A stretch of DNA of 64,000 nt from Halorubellus litoreus (GTDB taxonomy: Archaea > Halobacteriota > Halobacteria > Halobacteriales > Natrialbaceae). Shown in pieces: positions 34,684-42,079 of the stretch; position 1 is the first letter of the stretch, and every line of letters begins with the position of its first letter. The notes beneath the pieces were generated by a model. The model was not told the DNA's origin and ran no database searches. It worked only from the letters and a program-made list of their open reading frames with translations. The position numbers and the translations under genes are program-made. The stretch is from contig NZ_JAZAQL010000002.1 of NCBI RefSeq assembly GCF_037081675.1, forward strand, positions 1,364,001 to 1,428,000, in the 5' to 3' direction.

Positions 34684-35643
34684 TCAGGCGACGCGAACGC
34701 GCTCCGGAACCGCGTCGCCGTCGACGACGGCGGCGACCGTCGCGGCGACCGTCTCCAGGAGGTCGCTCGCAGCCTCCGTCGAGTACCACGCCGCGTGCGG
34801 CGTGACGAGGACGTCGTCGCGGCCGACGAGCGGCGAGTCCACCGGTGGCTCCGTCGGGAGGACGTCCAGTGCCGCCGCCGCGACCGGGCCGTCGTCGAGC
34901 GCGGTCGCGAGCGCCGCATCGTCGACGATAGCGCCACGGCCGACGTTCACGACGACCGCATCCTCGGGGAGGGCGGCGAGCGCGTCCGCGTCGACGAGCC
35001 CGCGCGTCTCCTCGGTCAACGGCGCGAACACACAGAGCGCGTCCGCGCGCTCGCACACCCCCTCGAAGTCCGCGAGTTCGACGCCGTGCTCCGCCGCCAG
35101 CGCCGCGTCCACGTACGGGTCGTACGCCACCGCCTCGTCGAACAACGCCACGAACGCCGACGCGACCGACCGCGCGATCGCGCCGAACCCGACGAACCCC
35201 ACCGTCGACGCCGCGAGCCGTCGCGGCGGCGAAGCCGCTCCCCAGTCCCACTCGCCCGCCCGCGTCGACCGGTCGTACGTCGAGAGCCGGCGGGCCGCCG
35301 CGAGCGTCAACGCCAGCGCGTGCTCGCCCACCTCCTCGCGACAGTACGACGGCGTGTTCGTCACCACCACCCCCAAATCCTGGGCAGCCGACACGTCCAC
35401 GTTGTCCACGCCGACGCCAGCGCGCACCACGACCGCCGGCTCGACCGCCTCGAGGACCGCCCGGGTCACCGGCGCATCAGGGCCGACCACGAGTACGTCC
35501 GCGTCCGCCGCAGCCGACGCCAGCGCATCCACCTCGTCGACCACCTCCCAGACGAACTCGACGTCGCCACTCGAGTGCTCGCCGACCATCGACTCCAGTC
35601 CCTCCAGCATCCCCATGCCGTCGCTCACGAACACGCGAATCAT
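34684..35643 (-). CDS. D-isomer-specific 2-hydroxyacid dehydrogenase
   Basis: 319-residue NAD(P)-dependent dehydrogenase interconverting 2-oxo and D-2-hydroxy acids. Visible: VVVRAGVGVDNVDV (substrate domain), VGFVGFGAIARSVA (G-x-G-x-x-A nucleotide motif in place of the usual G-x-G-x-x-G), APLTEETRGLVD, VVNVGRGAIVDDAAL with catalytic Arg, and LVTPHAAWYS with catalytic His. The start at 35643 gives MIRVFVSDG. The third glycine of the nucleotide motif is Ala, common in D-3-phosphoglycerate dehydrogenase-like members. Substrate open. Confidence 0.9.
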   Translation of the reverse strand: MIRVFVSDGMGMLEGLESMVGEHSSGDVEFVWEVVDEVDALASAAADADVLVVGPDAPVTRAVLEAVEPAVVVRAGVGVDNVDVSAAQDLGVVVTNTPSYCREEVGEHALALTLAAARRLSTYDRSTRAGEWDWGAASPPRRLAASTVGFVGFGAIARSVASAFVALFDEAVAYDPYVDAALAAEHGVELADFEGVCERADALCVFAPLTEETRGLVDADALAALPEDAVVVNVGRGAIVDDAALATALDDGPVAAAALDVLPTEPPVDSPLVGRDDVLVTPHAAWYSTEAASDLLETVAATVAAVVDGDAVPERVRVA

Positions 35644-35720
35644 ACGCGACGGTACGCGCTCCGACACCGAGAAAGCACGGCCCACAGCGCGGCCGGGTCG
35701 GCAGCGCCGACCTGACGCGT

Positions 35721-36164
35721 CTACGCGGCCGACTCGTCGGTCGCGTCAGCAGCGTCCTCCATCGGTCGCGTGTACCACCACGCCCACGCCACCAGCACCG
35801 CCTGGAGCGGCAATCGCGCCCACAGCGCCGCGTCCGACGGCTCGACACCCCCCGGTAGTTCATCGACCGCCTCGTCGTCCACCGCCATGTAGACGTTCGC
35901 CGGGAACACCGCCACGAGCAGCGCGACGAGCCCCCACGCCGACGCCTCCCGCGTCTCCGGATGCAGCACGCCCAGACCGAGCGCGATCTCCGCGACCCCC
36001 GACGCGTACACGAGCTCGCGCGGCCGCGGGAACCCCGGCGGCACCACGCGCTCGTACGCGTCCGGCGCCACGAAGTGCGTGATACCGGCCAGCACGTACA
36101 GCGGTCCCATCACGTACAACAACGGTCGCTTCAACCGCGACAACCCAGAAGCACGCTCGCTCAT
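35721..36164 (-). CDS. DoxX-like membrane protein
   Basis: 147 residues with four membrane segments. LLYVMGPLYVLAGITHFVAP, YASGVAEIALGLGVL, GLVALLVAVFPANVYMAVDD and PLQAVLVAWAWWYTRP follow the DoxX/DoxD-like pattern (GxxHFxxP, E-x-x-L-G, FPANxxM). Family members are linked to redox or are unassigned. The tail is Ala/Asp-rich. Confidence 0.8.
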   Translation of the reverse strand: MSERASGLSRLKRPLLYVMGPLYVLAGITHFVAPDAYERVVPPGFPRPRELVYASGVAEIALGLGVLHPETREASAWGLVALLVAVFPANVYMAVDDEAVDELPGGVEPSDAALWARLPLQAVLVAWAWWYTRPMEDAADATDESAA

Positions 36165-36228
36165 GTGTAGCGCAAGCGAACGAACACCGAAAACCGTTCG
36201 CGTTCCCGAAAGCCACGGTGTGCGCGCG

Positions 36229-37209
36229 CTACGTGGCGTCGGCGACGCGCTCGCGGACCGCCGCGACCGACCGACTGCCGCCCGCGACCGCCAGACAGGA
36301 GACGAACGCGGTCGTCCCGAGCTTCCCGCCCGCGCCGGCGAACGCAGGTGCGACGACGACGAACACGACCCCGCACACCACGCCAGCGGCCCCGACCGAG
36401 CGCGCGCTCCCGAGTCGCTCGCGCGACGACATCCCGACGAACGACGCGCAGAACGCGACCGCCGCCAACCGCCCGCCACCATCGACGACGACCGGAAGCG
36501 TCACGCCAGCCACCACCCCGACGACCGCCGACGCCACCACCGCACCGAGCCCGAACCGCTGGCTCAAGCCCGCAGTGAGCACGGCCGCGACCGCAGCCGT
36601 CGGCACCACCACGACCGCACTCGCCCATGGCACGCCACTCGCCGCCGCGTACTCCACGCCCAACACCAGTCCCGTCGACGCACACCCGAACAGCGCCAGC
36701 GTCCCGAGCTTCCCACCGAACCCAGCGAACGACTCCCGCGTCGCGACGAACCCGACACCCGCAACCAATCCCGCGACCAGGACCACCCCGACCGACGGGA
36801 ACACCACCGGCGACACCATCCCCACGAACGACCCACAGTACGCCGCCGCATCGACGTCCGAGAACACGACCCCCGCCACGAGCCCGACGACCGCCGACGC
36901 GAGAACCGGGCCGAACCCAGCATGCACGCTCAACGCGTACGTCACCGCAGCCGCACCCGCAACAGCCACCACCTCCACCACGCCCCCACGCGCCAGCACC
37001 TCCCCGCCACCGAACACCACACGACCATCGCCGTCACCGAACAGCGACCGACCCTCCGCACCCACGACCACACCACCGACGACCACCACCCACCCACCAA
37101 CGCCCACCGACGCCACCGACACCACCGGCTCCACGACCGCCCCAGCAACCAACGCCAGAGCCGTCCCCACCAACGCCACGAACCCACCACCCCGAACCAC
37201 CCACTGCAC
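36229..37209 (-). CDS. Polytopic membrane protein with internal duplication, hypothetical
   Basis: 326 residues, nearly all hydrophobic, with about ten membrane segments. Two parts are clearly repeated: AAYCGSFVGMVSP ... AGFGGKLGTLALFGCAST (about 125-185) and AAVAFCASFVGMSSR ... AGAGGKLGTTAFVSCLAV (about 250-310). Conserved C/S-x-S-F-V-G-M and G-G-K-L-G-T motifs in both halves suggest an inverted or direct repeat transporter fold. It lies next to the 92-bp island-boundary repeat; its codon use is chromosomal, so it belongs to the host side. Confidence 0.75.
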   Translation of the reverse strand: MQWVVRGGGFVALVGTALALVAGAVVEPVVSVASVGVGGWVVVVGGVVVGAEGRSLFGDGDGRVVFGGGEVLARGGVVEVVAVAGAAAVTYALSVHAGFGPVLASAVVGLVAGVVFSDVDAAAYCGSFVGMVSPVVFPSVGVVLVAGLVAGVGFVATRESFAGFGGKLGTLALFGCASTGLVLGVEYAAASGVPWASAVVVVPTAAVAAVLTAGLSQRFGLGAVVASAVVGVVAGVTLPVVVDGGGRLAAVAFCASFVGMSSRERLGSARSVGAAGVVCGVVFVVVAPAFAGAGGKLGTTAFVSCLAVAGGSRSVAAVRERVADAT

Positions 37210-37258
37210 GACCCACCATCAGCAGAACGCACCCGAAAACGTTCCGGAACACCACCAA

Positions 37259-37350
37259 CTCACCCCCGTTCGTAGAACCGGCGAACGAACCCCTCTCTAC
37301 GGGGGTTGTCGTTCCGGCATGTGAACCGAGAAGGCTATGCCGCCTCCCGG
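37259..37350. repeat. Distal 92-bp boundary repeat of the island (att-like, contains tRNA-Phe 3'-end sequence)
   Basis: It matches 46924-47015 at 87 of 92 positions and in the same orientation. The last part, tatgccgcctcccgg, equals the 3' end of tRNA-Phe (complement strand). Here the T-loop beyond it is changed (tattgaact instead of atttgaacc). The repeat also holds an accccctctctacgggggt-type stem. This is the expected footprint of tRNA-targeted integration or of recombination between such sites. Confidence 0.85.
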
Positions 37351-37598
37351 TATTGAACTGAAATTCCAAATGCCGACCTACTCTAATTTATAGATGTCGA
37401 ACTTGCCGCCGGAGACCGAAGCCCTCCACTCACGGACCAAGGGCCCCCGAAACACTAACACCTGATGAAAAAGACGCACTGCTCAGATTCTCCTTCGCCC
37501 AGTCACACATCTCTTGAGGGCAAATCCATCTGATTCAATTTAATTAGCACTCAGATCTACCGTGTTAGAGAGGGCACCCAAATTGAGTTCAGCTTACA
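37351..37598. other. AT-rich non-coding end of the island
   Basis: About 250 bases without a supportable gene, between the boundary repeat and the TPR-like gene. AT-rich, no clear hairpin or RNA gene seen; it may hold the 3' end signals of the operon. Confidence 0.4.
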
Positions 37599-38213
37599 TC
37601 AATTCATCTTTCGTTGAATCCGTTCTTTGCGACCTTCGAAGCCGCCTTTCGTGCCGTCGGTTGTTCCTATTTCGAGTGCTTTGTCACAGACATCAAGGGC
37701 CTCTTCGTACCTCTCTTGCTTTTCATAAATAATTGCTAAGCGTTTGAATGCAGGAATTCTAGGAACCTCACCAAATTCCCTAACGAACTCATCAGCAATC
37801 TGAATGTCTTTTTCGCAGCACTCAACGCATTTCTCAATAGCATCCTCTCGGCTATCGCGTTGTTTGTAATAAACGTCAATCAGCTCGTTATACGTGAAAT
37901 GGGTGCTTGTGGCAGACCCATCTTCACGCTCAAGCGCTGTCAGTAGAACCATTTCTGCGAAGTCATAATCACCTTCGTTGGCTGCGGTAGAACCGACCCC
38001 TTTCAGATACTCCTGTGCCGTTTGAGACGTCTCCCGTCTCCCCACTTCGAGGAGGTTGGTTTCGCCACCAGTCCCAAAGAAGGTGCTATGTTGACGGAGC
38101 TTCTGTCGCTGATTCTCATCGAGGTCTTTGTACCAGTCCTCCAATCCAAGACCAATAATCAACTCCGGGACGTCAGAACCAGTGCCAAAGATGCTAGTGA
38201 ATCTGTCGAACAT
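37599..38213 (-). CDS. TPR-like protein downstream of herA
   Basis: 204 residues, low-GC codon use. The C-terminal half is a helical repeat of TPR type (AFKRLAIIYEKQERYEEALD... VCDKALEIG; earlier FTYNELIDVYYKQRDSREDAI and DYDFAEMVLLTALE). The N-terminal 60 residues (ELIIGLGLEDWYKDLDENQR) are unrecognised. It starts 91 bases after the herA stop on the same strand and could be the last gene of the operon or separately expressed. A scaffold or regulator role is inference. Confidence 0.75.
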   Translation of the reverse strand: MFDRFTSIFGTGSDVPELIIGLGLEDWYKDLDENQRQKLRQHSTFFGTGGETNLLEVGRRETSQTAQEYLKGVGSTAANEGDYDFAEMVLLTALEREDGSATSTHFTYNELIDVYYKQRDSREDAIEKCVECCEKDIQIADEFVREFGEVPRIPAFKRLAIIYEKQERYEEALDVCDKALEIGTTDGTKGGFEGRKERIQRKMN

Positions 38214-38304
38214 AGTCTCCCAGAGGTCGTCAGAATACTAAAAAGAAGGCACGCGGGAGAGTTATCCAGACTTCGTGACATTTGCAGATTCGGACAAAAG
38301 AAAG

Positions 38305-40722
38305 TCAGCCATCGCCCAACAGGTCAACATCACCAGTAGACTCACCACCACCCATATCCGCCCCTTCAGAACGTGTTGGCTGTTCTCGTCGCTGCTCGTT
38401 CGCAGTTCGCCATCTCTGTGTCGCAGGGATGCTGTCGGCACCATGTTGGGTGTGACGCTCACGGACCTGAATCAGAACAGGGGTATTCATGGCATCTCCC
38501 GATACGACTGCCTGTCCCGGAGTGAGACCTGGCAACTCGCGGAGGACGTCCTCACCAGCAGCTTCGACGCTGCTCTCGATCGCCTTCTGGTCGGTCGGAT
38601 TCTGTATCTTCATCGTAACCTGTGTCCCACACTGTGAGAGGACGTCCTGGTCGATTTTGGATGGACGCTGACTGATGATTCCAAGTCCGAATCCGAACTT
38701 TCGACCCTCGGAGGTGATCGTCCGCATGATACCCAACGAGGGGGCATCACCGGTCGCTGGCGCGAATCTGTGCCCCTCTTCGAACAGGGAAAACAGCGGG
38801 AAGTCGATGATGTCGCCGTCGAAGTTCGGATCGTCACCGCGCTCACGAACGGCAGCCAGTCGTGCCTGATACAGGCGGCGGAGAAGTACCGTCGCGATCA
38901 TCTGCTGGTCACGACGGCTCAGCGTGTCCATCTGGAGGACTGTACATCGTCCTGGAGCAACCAAGTCATCGAGCGGGACGTTCACGTCCGTCGTGAACAG
39001 CTCGTTCCGCTGGATTGAGCGTCGAAGACGCCACTCCAGTGCTCCGACACTTGCATCATCTGGACCGTACTGGTTCCGCATCTCATCCAGCAGCTCATCG
39101 ACACCCCACGTGCGAGACTCGCGTTGTTGCATTGCTCGCCACCCTCCGGCGAGTCGTTCCTGCATCCGGTCGCTGGGGTTGTCCAGAATAGCCATGACGT
39201 CTCCGACGCTCAATTCCGAAATCCGGATGCGGAGGTTTTCGGGATTGAAGTACTCGACCTCGGGTCGGTACCCATCTTCGCCAGCAAATCTCTCCTCTCC
39301 TCGAATCTCCGAGAGACTCCCGTACTCCCCGTGTGGATCGAACACCAGCAGTGACGCCCGAACGTCTGGCTTCATCATCTCTTCCATCAGGACACCGGCA
39401 GTGTACGACTTCCCAGAGCCAGTGGACGCGAGGATTGCCAGGTGTGTCGCAGCGAATTCGTCGATGGGGACGTGGACGTCTACGGCACCCGTTTCGCGAT
39501 TGAGTAACCATCCCATGTGGGCGAGTCCATCTCGCGTGGCGACGTCGACCGAACTCAAGTCTACTTCTCCGCTCTCGGTGCGAGCGTTCTCGGCACCGAT
39601 ACCGAGGTTCGGGAGGACCGCTTCCAACATCGCGTCAGGGGCAGTGCGAAGCTGCGTTCCCGGCCGCGGAAGTTGGCGCGGGTTGGAGAACGTCTCCATT
39701 TTGGTGTCGTAGAAACCGATGACAGTGGCTTCGAGCCGATAGAGGTCGATGTCCTCTGTCGGGACTCCAAGCGTTCCAGCGACGGCCTCCGGCGCGACAT
39801 GGGGGTCTGCCATGAACGCCTCGGGGAGTCCCCGCGCCTGCTCCCGATTGGTCACGCGAGCGATGACATCTCGAGGCGTCCCCTCGACAGTCACCGAGTA
39901 TGTGATGAACTCACCCGTCTTCACCGCCTGCTCGTCCGGAGTGACGATGAAGAACTCGTTCGGGCCATCTCCTGGGCCAGCTACGGTACCGATAAGATCT
40001 CCATCGCTCCCGGTCCTCGCGGACGAGGTGGATGGTGTACTCATCGCATCACCCCCCCGGTCGACAGACGACTGCCACCGGACATCCTTCTCGATGACGT
40101 TCAGAACCCGCTGGTGTTCCTCCGCGGGGAACGAGTCACGGAGGCGTCCCACCAGTGCCAGTGTCACCTCAGCACCGAGTGGACCGGCGACGTCTAGCAG
40201 GCGTTCGATGTACGCGAGTTGAAGCCGGCCGTCTTCAGTGGAGTGGAAGTCGCGGGTTACGCCGTCTGGGCACTGCTCGACGATATCCTCGACCGCGAGA
40301 GTCCACCGCGGCATCTGGTGGCTGGAGTTCTCAATTGTCCCATCTTCGGTAACCTCCGCAGTTCCCAACAATGCGACCCCCGCAAACTTGGTCCGTTCCT
40401 CGACGTATCCCGGTGTGAACTGCGGTTGGTCACCCTGTGCGAGTCGCGGACCGGACCGACCCTGGTCGGGATCGACCAGCTGGGTGTCGTAGATGACGCC
40501 CATCACGATGTACTCGTCTCCTCGGATCGTCTTCTTGATGAACACAGGCTGGCCGAACCCACACTCGTCAGGGGCAGGGGCGCGCTCGCGGTCGGTCTCG
40601 TTGTAGATTTCGACCGTGTAATCCATGTGGCTGTTCGAACTCACGATACTACCGATCGCGAGACAGTCGTCGGTTCGGTCTCGCTGTGTGTCGGACTGCT
40701 CCGTCAGTGGTGTGTCGCTCAT
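38305..40722 (-). CDS. herA: HerA-type DNA translocase/helicase
   Basis: Hexameric FtsK/HerA ATPase that pumps DNA into the NurA nuclease during DNA-end resection. 805 residues, longer than the typical 500-600. The N-terminal half contains HAS-barrel-like beta regions (two acidic/variable segments), then Walker A ASTGSGKSYTAGVLMEEM (about residue 432), VFDPHGEYGSL, Walker B LFSLFEEGHRFAPATGD (about 645), the sensor region GFGLGIISQRPSKID and a final DMVVSGDA-like end (QAVVSGDAMNTP). The gene starts 82 bases after nurA. The extra N-terminal length and the polar tail (QRREQPTRSEGADMGGG) distinguish it from thermophile HerA. Confidence 0.9.
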   Translation of the reverse strand: MSDTPLTEQSDTQRDRTDDCLAIGSIVSSNSHMDYTVEIYNETDRERAPAPDECGFGQPVFIKKTIRGDEYIVMGVIYDTQLVDPDQGRSGPRLAQGDQPQFTPGYVEERTKFAGVALLGTAEVTEDGTIENSSHQMPRWTLAVEDIVEQCPDGVTRDFHSTEDGRLQLAYIERLLDVAGPLGAEVTLALVGRLRDSFPAEEHQRVLNVIEKDVRWQSSVDRGGDAMSTPSTSSARTGSDGDLIGTVAGPGDGPNEFFIVTPDEQAVKTGEFITYSVTVEGTPRDVIARVTNREQARGLPEAFMADPHVAPEAVAGTLGVPTEDIDLYRLEATVIGFYDTKMETFSNPRQLPRPGTQLRTAPDAMLEAVLPNLGIGAENARTESGEVDLSSVDVATRDGLAHMGWLLNRETGAVDVHVPIDEFAATHLAILASTGSGKSYTAGVLMEEMMKPDVRASLLVFDPHGEYGSLSEIRGEERFAGEDGYRPEVEYFNPENLRIRISELSVGDVMAILDNPSDRMQERLAGGWRAMQQRESRTWGVDELLDEMRNQYGPDDASVGALEWRLRRSIQRNELFTTDVNVPLDDLVAPGRCTVLQMDTLSRRDQQMIATVLLRRLYQARLAAVRERGDDPNFDGDIIDFPLFSLFEEGHRFAPATGDAPSLGIMRTITSEGRKFGFGLGIISQRPSKIDQDVLSQCGTQVTMKIQNPTDQKAIESSVEAAGEDVLRELPGLTPGQAVVSGDAMNTPVLIQVRERHTQHGADSIPATQRWRTANEQRREQPTRSEGADMGGGESTGDVDLLGDG

Positions 40723-40804
40723 TGGTTGTGGGTAGTCGTGGAAGTGACGGTTCCACTGCCGTGATCGGAGAGCGACTCTGTCGCTTCTCTGTGTGGCGCC
40801 CGAA

Positions 40805-42079
40805 TCATCGTCGTCGGAGTTCCTTGCTCAGTGCCTTCGCGTCCCACTCCAGCGGTACGTCGTTCGTCTCGGCCCACTTCTGGAGCAGACGGAGGAACTG
40901 CTGTCGGTCACGCTGATCGAGGACGGCGTCGGTGTCCGCTTGCTGGAGTACCTCTGGGTATCCCCGTCCGACTCCGGACTCGGCGCGGACGACGTCCAGC
41001 GTGTATTCGTACAGGTCCGCGTATCCGGACGGTCCGTCCGCCTCCAGCATCCAGCCGGGGAACTCCAGTCTGTCGAGGCCATCGCCTGGTGGGACTTTGA
41101 GATACGAGAAGTGAATCTCGTGGCCGAAATCGTACTCCACTCCACGGTATGACACGGTGAGGGCATCGACACTCCCATCACGTCGACAGAGGAACGGCAC
41201 CGTCGAATCTCCCCAAGAGCTCATCATCCCAGCCAGCACACGTGCGTCAGGGATGGTACGGTCCGCACCCAGTTCGTCCTGAAGCAGAAGCCGGGTCATC
41301 TTCGACAGTTCGACGGCGTTTGTGCCTGCGACGTACCCGACAACTGGAATCCGGTGATGCTGACTCGCTGCGAGGAGTCGACTGATGGCCGAGAGGTACC
41401 TATCTCGGACTCCCGGTCGCTTTGGGTTCGCGAACGACGCCACGAGCGGGCCGTCGTAGAGGACGACCGGGCGACGTTCTAGTTCCCCACGCTCGTACTC
41501 CCCTGCCAGGTCTTCAATCCGTTCGACGAGGAGGGATGCTTCGTGTTCGTACCGTTCGAGGCCGACGAGCGAACTGTCGACGAAGCGGTACTCGTCGCCG
41601 CCGTTGTCACCCCCTGAACGGGTCACGTCCATCGGGCCGAGGAGCCGTCCCTCCCTCCCGCGTTCGAGCTTTCCCTCAGGGGAATGGTAGTTGAGGCACC
41701 ACGCAGCCTGCACGTACGCGAGTGGGACATTGAACTGGGTCGTCGGAGGGATCTCAGATCCGTCGACTGCCAGCATCGGGACGTCCATCAGGAGATCCCG
41801 TGCCCAGTCGTTGACCGCCTCGTGGCTGTCCCACCCGTCGGATGTCTCGTGGTGAATCACGAGTGAGTCTGCACTGTCGAATCTGTCTGTCGGGAGGGCT
41901 CCCGGGTACGACGAAGACGACAGATCGGAGCGGAGCTCACTCGCGTCACTCATCTCTGGAAGTCGGCGAAATGCGTCTTGATAGCGTGCGACGAGGTCGT
42001 CATCGTCCTCCAGATACGATCGGATGACGTCGACGTTGTCGTCGAGCGCCGCCGCGACTTCGGCTTTGTCGAACGCCAT
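40805..42079 (-). CDS. nurA: NurA domain nuclease
   Basis: 5'-3' nuclease partner of HerA. 424 residues. The metal-site motif LAVDGSEIPPTTQFN appears at about residue 103, followed by YVQAAWCLNYH, a long helical region, VVLYDGPLVASF (second Asp) at about 200, RLLAASQHHRIPVVGYVAGT and, in the C-terminal part, EIHFSYLKVP and YADLYEYTLDVVRAESG. This is the NurA RNase H-like layout. Its ATG shares one base with the rad50 stop (TGATG), so expression is coupled. Confidence 0.87.
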   Translation of the reverse strand: MAFDKAEVAAALDDNVDVIRSYLEDDDDLVARYQDAFRRLPEMSDASELRSDLSSSSYPGALPTDRFDSADSLVIHHETSDGWDSHEAVNDWARDLLMDVPMLAVDGSEIPPTTQFNVPLAYVQAAWCLNYHSPEGKLERGREGRLLGPMDVTRSGGDNGGDEYRFVDSSLVGLERYEHEASLLVERIEDLAGEYERGELERRPVVLYDGPLVASFANPKRPGVRDRYLSAISRLLAASQHHRIPVVGYVAGTNAVELSKMTRLLLQDELGADRTIPDARVLAGMMSSWGDSTVPFLCRRDGSVDALTVSYRGVEYDFGHEIHFSYLKVPPGDGLDRLEFPGWMLEADGPSGYADLYEYTLDVVRAESGVGRGYPEVLQQADTDAVLDQRDRQQFLRLLQKWAETNDVPLEWDAKALSKELRRR

